From positions 1 through 6,183 of the forward strand of contig JBAQIV010000027.1 of the NCBI GenBank assembly GCA_049289035.1: DNA of 6,183 bases, read 5' to 3'. Below are positions 1 through 4,218 of this stretch, one piece after another. The notes beneath the pieces were generated by a model that was given only the letters and a program-made list of their open reading frames with translations, did no database searches and was not told the origin of the DNA. Each line of letters opens with the position of its first letter. Position 1 is the stretch's first letter. The stretch comes from JAPUDQ01 sp049289035. Lineage in GTDB: Bacteria; Patescibacteriota; Saccharimonadia; Saccharimonadales; Saccharimonadaceae. The position numbers and the translations under genes are program-made.

Positions 1-73
1 GGGCAAATGTCACCCGCCGCCAACTGATAAGCCTTCGCCTTGGCGGGTGACTGGCCCTCAGGGCCAACTGCCC
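1..73 (-). repeat. Copy A of a three-way-junction structured element (possible 3' UTR RNA), cut by the window edge
   Basis: Three helices can be drawn. P1 pairs 1-5 with 69-73. P2 pairs 9-15 with 45-51 and 19-23 with 40-44, with bases 16-18 bulged; 16-18 can pair instead of 19-21. P3 pairs 52-57 with 61-66 around a 3-nt loop. Linkers are 3, 0 and 2 nt. The 16-nt P2 loop (24-39) is CTGATAAGCCTTCGCC on the plus strand and matches copy B (2014-2135) at 15 of 16 positions, while the stems differ by paired changes. The element lies 43 bases beyond the NUDIX stop codon on the minus strand. I assign it to that strand because copy B folds better there. Any outer helix like that of copy B would have its left arm outside the window. 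It could be an RNA element, a transcript end or a small mobile palindrome. I do not recognise a named family. Confidence 0.6.
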
Positions 74-116
74 TTCAGCGAACACCGGACAACTCTTTCT
101 GCGCCGCACTGAATTA

Positions 117-581
117 TTACGCGTCCAATAACCCTTCACGTCGTATTTTATAAAATGCCTGTTCGATAAACCCATCAAAATACAGACTACTAAAATCAAC
201 TTGCCACAGCTCTTTAGGCAGGGTCCACTTGAATGATTCGTGCTCATAGCTAAGTTGTATGGCAGGATGTCCGACACGAACCAGATACAATATACGCGTT
301 AGCTCATAGTCATGCTCAGAAAATATCTCGGTCGAACGGTACAATTCGAGTATGTCAGCATCATGGCAGTCGATACCTGTCTCTTCCTGCACTTCGCGCG
401 CGATACCAGCCAGCGGAGTCTCACCATCTTCAATAATGCCTCCGGGTAGATCTGGTAGGTACGATAGTTGCGGGTATTTGGTGTGTTCACCAATGGTGAG
501 AACTAGAACTTTTCCATCGGTATTCATCACAAGTGCCTTGGCAATAGAACCCGTCCGAATTGTTTTTTTTCTAAAATCCAA
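117..581 (-). CDS. NUDIX hydrolase, TTG start
   Basis: A 154-residue single-domain NUDIX protein that would hydrolyse a nucleoside diphosphate linked to another group, using Mg2+; the substrate cannot be read from sequence. The Nudix box GX5EX7REUXEEXGU is complete: G48, E54, R62, E63, E66, E67, G69, I70. An N-terminal beta strand (about residues 11-19) and a GK turn precede it. The start is TTG at 581. The frame is closed by TAG at 585-587, and the first ATG (codon 19) would remove the first strand, so TTG (or the ATT just before it) is the only sensible choice. No Shine-Dalgarno sequence is visible. The gene begins 17 nt after the ppa stop, so co-transcription and perhaps translational coupling with ppa are likely. 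A run of eight A on the coding strand (563-570) follows the fourth codon. It ends with tandem stops TAATAA. Family is certain; specificity is unknown. Confidence 0.93.
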   Translation of the reverse strand: MDFRKKTIRTGSIAKALVMNTDGKVLVLTIGEHTKYPQLSYLPDLPGGIIEDGETPLAGIAREVQEETGIDCHDADILELYRSTEIFSEHDYELTRILYLVRVGHPAIQLSYEHESFKWTLPKELWQVDFSSLYFDGFIEQAFYKIRREGLLDA

Positions 582-598
582 AATCTAAAATCCAAAAT
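571..598. repeat. Two perfect tandem copies of a 14-bp unit at the ppa/NUDIX junction
   Basis: The plus-strand unit CTAAAATCCAAAAT occurs at 571-584 and 585-598, and the first two bases of a third copy (CT) form part of the ppa stop codon region. The repeat fills the whole gap between the ppa stop and the NUDIX start and runs into the first NUDIX codons. Each copy carries a TTG on the minus strand, but 14 is not a multiple of three, so only the copy next to the NUDIX gene places TTG in the NUDIX frame. Confidence 0.9.
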
Positions 599-1132
599 CT
601 ACGATTGCTTACCAAATCGCTCAATACATTCGTTGATGACTCGCTTCGCTTCGTCCGCATCACCCCAGCCAACAACGCGAGTTGTGCCTGGTTTTTTGAG
701 ATCTTTGTAGTGCGCAAAGTGGTGTTCGATTTTTTGCTTCCAGCGATCATGGAGATCGGCCAGACTCTGTATGGCATTGTCGGTGTTACGATCGTCCTCG
801 GGTACGCATATAATCTTGTCGTCCACTTCGCCGTCGTCTTCAAACTTGAGGACGGCAATTACCTTCGCTTTTAGAAAGACTCCGGTTGGTATGGGGTCGT
901 TGGTAAGTACGAGCGTATCAAGTTCATCACCATCCTCGTCGAGCGTCTGCGGTATAAAACCGTAATTCACTGGCTTTGCAAATATGCTCGGCTCAACACG
1001 GTCAAGCTCAAAGGCCGCAACCTTGCGGTTCCACTCGATTTTGAGCGTTGACCATTTGGGTATTTCAATGACAGTATTAATGACACCGCCATCGACGTCA
1101 CCAGGCGTTAAGACTTTGTTGAAATCAGACAT
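599..1132 (-). CDS. ppa: Inorganic pyrophosphatase, family I
   Basis: Soluble Mg2+-dependent pyrophosphatase that hydrolyses PPi to two phosphates and so drives biosynthetic reactions that release PPi. The 177-residue length is normal for bacterial family I enzymes. The signature DGDELD (67-72) supplies metal ligands D67, D69 and D72. Other expected active-site residues are present: E23, K31, E33, R45, Y57, D99, D104, K106, Y142 and K143. The start ATG is preceded by AAGGAG (plus 1141-1146) with 8-nt spacing, and the N-terminus fits the family. The gene is first in a likely two-gene unit with the downstream NUDIX gene. A TATAAT box about 47 nt upstream suggests its promoter. It is transcribed divergently from the glycerophosphodiesterase gene. 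I see no missing catalytic residue and no sign of damage. Confidence 0.97.
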   Translation of the reverse strand: MSDFNKVLTPGDVDGGVINTVIEIPKWSTLKIEWNRKVAAFELDRVEPSIFAKPVNYGFIPQTLDEDGDELDTLVLTNDPIPTGVFLKAKVIAVLKFEDDGEVDDKIICVPEDDRNTDNAIQSLADLHDRWKQKIEHHFAHYKDLKKPGTTRVVGWGDADEAKRVINECIERFGKQS

Positions 1133-1178
1133 GCGTATTTCTCCTTATCAGTATAGATTTTGTCAGTGTACTATTTTT

Positions 1179-1184
1179 ATTATA
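1179..1184 (-). promoter_or_regulatory. Probable -10 box of the ppa-NUDIX promoter
   Basis: On the minus strand the sequence reads GGGTATAATAAAAA, a perfect TATAAT hexamer. Initiation would fall near 1172 and give a leader of about 40 nt that contains the ppa Shine-Dalgarno sequence. No good -35 is present at 16-18 bp; the hexamer there is TATGGC. Confidence 0.55.
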
Positions 1185-1225
1185 CCCTCTTGCATCTGTA
1201 TGCCATAGACCAACATGGCGGAGAA

Positions 1226-1303
1226 GCAACATGGGGTATGCAATGAGGGAAATGGGGATAGCGGCAGTGTCCATTTTGCATGTTACATATCCCATTTTAC
1301 ATA
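1226..1303. repeat. Hairpin repeat, family 2, copy 1
   Basis: Imperfect inverted repeat in the ppa/glycerophosphodiesterase divergent intergenic region. The left arm is about 1226-1259 and the right arm about 1270-1303, around a short spacer. The arms share the pattern ATGGGRTATGYAA followed by an AAATGG block. The word GCAACATGGGGTATGCAAT (1226-1244) recurs exactly, in inverted orientation, at 3189-3207 in copy 2. The same motif is therefore present in four arms across two loci. No T-tract follows either side, so a simple terminator is unlikely. The right arm ends a few bases before the extended -10 of the downstream plus-strand promoter, so the hairpin occupies the space where a -35 or regulator site would be. 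Confidence 0.65.
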
Positions 1304-1307
1304 CGAG

Positions 1308-1316
1308 TGGTATACT
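1308..1316 (+). promoter_or_regulatory. Extended -10 promoter for the glycerophosphodiesterase gene, leaderless
   Basis: TGGTATACT is an extended -10 (TGn plus TATACT at 1311-1316). Counting the normal six bases from the hexamer puts +1 at 1323, which is the A of the proposed ATG. No convincing -35 is present. The same nine bases occur upstream of the FKBP gene on the other strand. Confidence 0.55.
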
Positions 1317-1322
1317 GACCCT

Positions 1323-2000
1323 ATGCTCATCATAGGACACAGAGGTGCGGCGGGTGAAAAACCCGAAAACAGTCTGGCCGCAATCAAAGCTGGCATAGCA
1401 TCTGGTGCCGATGTACTCGAGTTCGATGTGCGCCTCACCAAAGATCAGCAGCTTGTACTTATGCACGACAAAACCCTCGTCCGCACACACGCAATCCATG
1501 CAGCTGTTGCCGACCACACTCTCAAGCAGTTGCAAAAATTAACCGCTGGCTCTTCGGCACCTATCTGCACACTTGCGGAAGTATTTCATGTTGCACTAGG
1601 CCAGATTATGCTCAATATCGAACTCAAAGACAAAGGTTCGGGTCTGCGCGTCCTTGAGCTGCTAGGGTCGCCAGAATTTAAAGGCAATGAATCGATGGTG
1701 TTTCTATCGTCATTTTCCGCTCGTGAACTTACTCGCGTACGAGCGCTCAATAAAAAAATCAAACTCGCCATGCTCATGCGGCTCAACCCATTTGCTTTTT
1801 TGGCTTGGGAACGCAAACTGCATCTGAGTGCCGTCGGGCTGCACCGGCTGCACCTAAACCCGCTTTCAATTCAGGCCGCTCATCAGCTCGACATATTCGT
1901 GTACGTTTACACCGTCAACCGCCCCGCCGCCAAAAAGCACCTGGAACAACAAGGCGTCGACGGGCTAGTGACTGATTATCCAAGTAAATTCGTTGCGTAG
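1323..2000 (+). CDS. Glycerophosphodiester phosphodiesterase (GDPD family)
   Basis: A 225-residue TIM-barrel phosphodiesterase that would cleave glycerophosphodiesters, from phospholipid breakdown, to glycerol 3-phosphate and an alcohol. The N-terminus starts directly with the family motif GHRG (H6, R7) and PEN (E15, N16). Then follow EFDV (E33, D35), MHD (H48), NIELK (E100, K102) and a C-terminal VNRP...GVDGLVTDYP block. H6 and H48 correspond to the catalytic pair; E33, D35 and E100 would hold the metal. I chose ATG 1323 although the frame stays open to an ATG at 1215. The extra 36 residues have no family counterpart, are encoded by a hairpin repeat, and lie upstream of a well-placed extended -10 box. 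No signal peptide is seen, so it is probably cytoplasmic. It is the only plus-strand gene here, and its 3' end faces trxB. Confidence 0.93.
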   Translation: MLIIGHRGAAGEKPENSLAAIKAGIASGADVLEFDVRLTKDQQLVLMHDKTLVRTHAIHAAVADHTLKQLQKLTAGSSAPICTLAEVFHVALGQIMLNIELKDKGSGLRVLELLGSPEFKGNESMVFLSSFSARELTRVRALNKKIKLAMLMRLNPFAFLAWERKLHLSAVGLHRLHLNPLSIQAAHQLDIFVYVYTVNRPAAKKHLEQQGVDGLVTDYPSKFVA

Positions 2001-2013
2001 CATCTAGTATCTA

Positions 2014-2135
2014 CCTAAGTCTCAATACCTCCTTCTCGGAGCAACTGCCCCTGCTTGCTAACTGATTAGCCTTCGCCTTAGCAGGGGCTGGCCGATACGG
2101 CCAACTGCTCCTCGAAGGAAGTTTTGAGACTCAGG
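2014..2135 (-). repeat. Copy B of the three-way-junction element, complete, between convergent genes
   Basis: The element fills most of the 140-nt gap between two convergent stop codons. An outer helix pairs 2014-2043 with 2106-2135 in one uninterrupted register, 25 Watson-Crick pairs out of 30 positions. Inside are P2 (2047-2051/2084-2088 and 2056-2061/2078-2083, bulge 2052-2055) and P3 (2089-2094/2098-2103, 3-nt loop). Linkers are 3, 0 and 2 nt, exactly as in copy A at 1-73. The P2 loop is 2062-2077. On the minus strand two of the five non-Watson-Crick positions become G-U pairs and two become a tandem G-A motif, so I favour transcription as the trxB 3' UTR. It may also act as a transcript end for either gene, though no U-tract follows. 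The termini are 12-bp inverted repeats with one mismatch. Confidence 0.75.
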
Positions 2136-2140
2136 TGTAT

Positions 2141-3091
2141 CTACTTCCTCGCCAATTCGTCGAGATACTCGCGCATACGTAGCGCGGCCGTGGCGCCTTC
2201 GCCGACAGCACTGGCAATTTGTGCAGTCGCGCCGCTTCGAACGTCACCGCTAGCAAACACGCCAGGCATCGTCGTTTGCAAACCTATGTCAGTTTTCACC
2301 ATACCTATATCATCGAGTTCAATCGCAGAACTTTTCAAAAATCCAGTATTTGGCAGCAGGCCTATGAAGACAAATACGCCATCCACAGTCAGCGTTGATT
2401 GCACGCCCTCTTGCGTTATTTTCACTCCGGATACGGTTTTTCCATCTGTTGACACAATTTCATCGGTCGTCGTCGCCAAGTGGAGCGTTATTTTCCCTTC
2501 AGACACAGCCTTGTCGAGTTCGCGCTGCAATACCTCGCTGGCGCGCAATTGCGAACGAACCAGCAGGTCAATATGCGAGGCAAATTTGGTCAAAAACAAG
2601 GCTTCTTGCACCGCCGAGTTACCGCCGCCCACCACGGCAAGCGTCTTTTCGCGATAAAACGCCCCGTCACATGTCGCACAGTAGTGCACGCCGCGGCCAT
2701 AATAGTCGGCTTCACCTGGGATACCCAGCTTTTTATAGTCACTCCCTGTCGCAATCAAAACTGTCCGCGCTTTGAGTGTACCGTCCATCATAGTTTCGAC
2801 TTCTTTATGGTCGCCTTTGTCGATAATCTGTGTCACTTCGCCATAGCGTATGTCGGCACCAAACCGTTTGGCTTGGGCTTCGAGCTGTTCGGCAAGCTTT
2901 AGCCCCTCAATACCGTCGGCAAAGCCGGGATAATTGTCTACCCAGTCCGTTGTCGCCGCTAGTCCACCGACAACGCCTTTTTCAAGTAGCACTGTATCGA
3001 GATCTTCACGTGTCGTATACACTGCCGCCGCCAGTGCACTTGGGCCAGCCCCGATCATTATTATGTCATGCAATTTGTCATCATTTTCCAT
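2141..3091 (-). CDS. trxB: Thioredoxin reductase (NAD(P)H, FAD-dependent)
   Basis: A 316-residue low-molecular-weight thioredoxin reductase, a cytoplasmic flavoenzyme that passes electrons from NAD(P)H through FAD to a redoxin. The FAD dinucleotide-binding motif GAGPSA is at 14-19, the redox-active CATC at 138-141, the NAD(P)H motif GGGNSA at 155-160, and a C-terminal GDVR...GEGATAA block closes the FAD site. The arginine-rich HRRxxxR motif that holds the NADPH 2'-phosphate in E. coli TrxB appears here as VRSQLR (178-183), so cofactor preference may differ. The ATG start has AAAGG upstream with 7-nt spacing and leaves the usual short leader before the FAD motif. It lies 118 nt downstream of a glutaredoxin-like gene, its probable partner, with a hairpin repeat in the gap. 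The family is certain; trxB is a normal functional name. Confidence 0.95.
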   Translation of the reverse strand: MENDDKLHDIIMIGAGPSALAAAVYTTREDLDTVLLEKGVVGGLAATTDWVDNYPGFADGIEGLKLAEQLEAQAKRFGADIRYGEVTQIIDKGDHKEVETMMDGTLKARTVLIATGSDYKKLGIPGEADYYGRGVHYCATCDGAFYREKTLAVVGGGNSAVQEALFLTKFASHIDLLVRSQLRASEVLQRELDKAVSEGKITLHLATTTDEIVSTDGKTVSGVKITQEGVQSTLTVDGVFVFIGLLPNTGFLKSSAIELDDIGMVKTDIGLQTTMPGVFASGDVRSGATAQIASAVGEGATAALRMREYLDELARK

Positions 3092-3129
3092 TATTATACC
3101 TTTATTAACATCTTAGTGATTGTCGGCGA

Positions 3130-3208
3130 TGCAATATGGGCGTGCAACATGCAACATGGATTTGAGTGAAGCTAATCCCATTTTGCTTATTGCATACCCC
3201 ATGTTGCA
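3130..3208. repeat. Hairpin repeat, family 2, copy 2, between redoxin and trxB
   Basis: Inverted repeat with arms about 3130-3161 and 3175-3208 around a 13-nt spacer. Both arms, read outward to inward, follow TGCAAYATGGG..., TGCAAY..., GCAAMATGG, with small gaps. The right arm contains the exact reverse complement (3189-3207) of bases 1226-1244 in copy 1. It begins immediately after the redoxin stop codon on the minus strand and ends about 38 nt before the trxB start. It would therefore form a stable stem in a redoxin-trxB transcript. It has no U-tract. Confidence 0.68.
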
Positions 3209-3209
3209 A

Positions 3210-3461
3210 CTATGCTATCGCTTGCATCAATGCACCCGGGTTCCAGCCGATCGATGCCACCTGCTCGTTGCCTGATGCGTCAGTAACTGTTACAACTGGT
3301 ACCGTACGCGCACCGCTACGGGCAACGATAGCCGCTTCGGCCTCACGATCTTCGTCTATGTTGACTACCCGATAGGTTTTGCCTTTGAGATCAAGTAATT
3401 TTTTGACTTGGACGCAATAACTACACGTCGTCCGTGTATACACGGTTATTTGTTTTGACAT
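3210..3461 (-). CDS. Glutaredoxin/NrdH-like redoxin
   Basis: An 83-residue thioredoxin-fold protein of glutaredoxin or NrdH/mycoredoxin type. It has the dithiol active site CSYC (13-16) after the first beta strand, the cis-proline motif TVP (P55), and a C-terminal helix after GWNPG. It would reduce protein disulfides or a reductase such as ribonucleotide reductase. The closeness to trxB suggests TrxB recycles it directly, as known for NrdH-redoxins. If the host lacks glutathione, as inferred for reduced CPR genomes, that would be the only route. ATG 3461 is supported by AAGGAGG (plus 3465-3471), which lies only 3-4 nt from the start, and by a good promoter upstream. Glutaredoxin, NrdH and mycoredoxin cannot be separated from sequence alone. 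Confidence 0.9.
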   Translation of the reverse strand: MSKQITVYTRTTCSYCVQVKKLLDLKGKTYRVVNIDEDREAEAAIVARSGARTVPVVTVTDASGNEQVASIGWNPGALMQAIA

Positions 3462-3483
3462 ACCCCTCCTTATTACTCATCCT

Positions 3484-3511
3484 ATTATATAGTGCTTGTA
3501 GTTATGTGCAA
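3484..3511 (-). promoter_or_regulatory. Promoter of the redoxin-trxB unit
   Basis: On the minus strand a -35 TTGCAC (plus 3506-3511) is followed after 16 bp by a perfect -10 TATAAT (plus 3484-3489). Initiation near 3477 gives a leader of about 16 nt holding the AAGGAGG ribosome site. This is the only promoter in the window with both hexamers well matched and well spaced. It lies between the FKBP stop and the redoxin start. Confidence 0.7.
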
Positions 3512-3534
3512 TACACTACATATTGTGTTTTTTA

Positions 3535-4152
3535 CTATTGCTGTGGCGTAAAGATACTGGTGACTTTGATCGCGAAAATGAGATCAGAATTAGCCGGTAT
3601 GTCACCCTGAGCGCGGTCGCCGTAGGCCTTGGCTGCAGGTATGTAGACCTTGCGTTCGCCACCCACTTTCATACCAACCAAGCCTTCACCAAAACCTGGT
3701 ACAAACCCGGTCGTCAGCGAACGATAGGCTTCACCGGTGGCATAGTTGTCACCGCCTTGAAATGCTTTACCGTCTTTGGCGAGCACACCGTGGTAAAACA
3801 GCTCCACACAATCACCAGCCTTTACTTCGGCGCCATCGCCCACTGCGACATCTTCGGTCTTGAGCTCTGGGACACTTTCGACTGGGGCCATAGCAGGTGG
3901 TACCAGCACTGGGTCGAGCTTGGCAATCGGTTTAGTGGCCACATTGGGGCACTTTTTGTTCGCTTCATCTTGCTGTTTTTGTAGCTCAGCCATCTGTTTT
4001 TCGTAATCGATTTGCGCCTGGGATTTGACTGGCGTATTGGCCGCTGGTAGCATAAACAAGAAAAATGACCCAAGTGTACCTACTGTCATAACAATCGCAA
4101 TCAGCCATATGATCATGCGTTGCGTCGAGGTCGTCGAAAGTTCTGACGCCAT
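3535..4152 (-). CDS. Membrane-anchored FKBP-type peptidyl-prolyl cis-trans isomerase
   Basis: A 205-residue protein with a single N-terminal membrane segment (about 14-36), a charged Gln/Lys-rich probable coiled coil (45-67), a proline-rich linker (69-95) and a C-terminal FKBP domain (about 108-201). R12 before the membrane segment and no cleavage site suggest a signal anchor with the isomerase outside. FKBP hallmarks are FYHG (119-122), FVPGFGEGLVGMKVGG (150-165), the IP (171-172) and AYG (176-178) blocks, IPANSDLIF (185-193) and the final strand. The position of FKBP12 Asp37 is not acidic here (AFQGG, 130-134) and the pocket Trp is Phe154. It would help fold proteins at the cell surface. 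The start has GAGGAG (plus 4161-4166) 8 nt upstream. It lies 66 nt behind the ABC gene with its own extended -10. It ends with tandem stops TAG TAA. Confidence 0.92.
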   Translation of the reverse strand: MASELSTTSTQRMIIWLIAIVMTVGTLGSFFLFMLPAANTPVKSQAQIDYEKQMAELQKQQDEANKKCPNVATKPIAKLDPVLVPPAMAPVESVPELKTEDVAVGDGAEVKAGDCVELFYHGVLAKDGKAFQGGDNYATGEAYRSLTTGFVPGFGEGLVGMKVGGERKVYIPAAKAYGDRAQGDIPANSDLIFAIKVTSIFTPQQ

Positions 4153-4191
4153 ATAATACTCTCCTCTTTAAGAAATTAACTACTGCGTAAT

Positions 4192-4200
4192 AGTATACCA
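4192..4200 (-). promoter_or_regulatory. Extended -10 promoter for the FKBP gene
   Basis: TGGTATACT on the minus strand, identical over nine bases to the glycerophosphodiesterase promoter. Initiation near 4185 gives a leader of about 33 nt carrying the GAGGAG ribosome site. No -35 at normal spacing was found. Confidence 0.5.
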
Positions 4201-4218
4201 AATTTTATGGGTACTATT

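Noticed and set aside
20..39. Hammerhead ribozyme core (CTGATAA) in the element loop
   Set aside because: The core needs CUGANGA plus GAAA and a cleavage site at the junction; here the motif is in an apical loop, the G is missing, and no GAAA partner is placed correctly.
1215..1322. N-terminal extension of the glycerophosphodiesterase from ATG 1215
   Set aside because: The frame is open but encodes translated hairpin repeat with no family similarity, lies upstream of a well-placed -10 box, and the family motif GHRG normally starts within the first few residues.
2014..2135. Integron attC site or classical REP element
   Set aside because: No RYYYAAC/GTTRRRY pair at the ends, no GTAG tetranucleotide, and the conserved part is the loop and junction, not the ends.
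2014..2135. Ordinary Rho-independent terminator
   Set aside because: It lies between convergent genes and may stop transcription, but there is no T-tract on either side and the conserved loop is not explained by termination.
2124..2902. Long plus-strand open frames opposite trxB
   Set aside because: They are antisense to a clear flavoenzyme, are Ser/Arg-rich, and show no domain or ribosome site.
3093..3098. TATAAT as a trxB promoter
   Set aside because: It ends one base before the ATG, so transcription would begin inside the gene; the bases instead form the spacer after an AAAGG ribosome site.
3506..3533. Terminator after the FKBP gene
   Set aside because: Only a 5-bp CAATA/TATTG stem is visible and it has no U-tract; it overlaps the redoxin -35.
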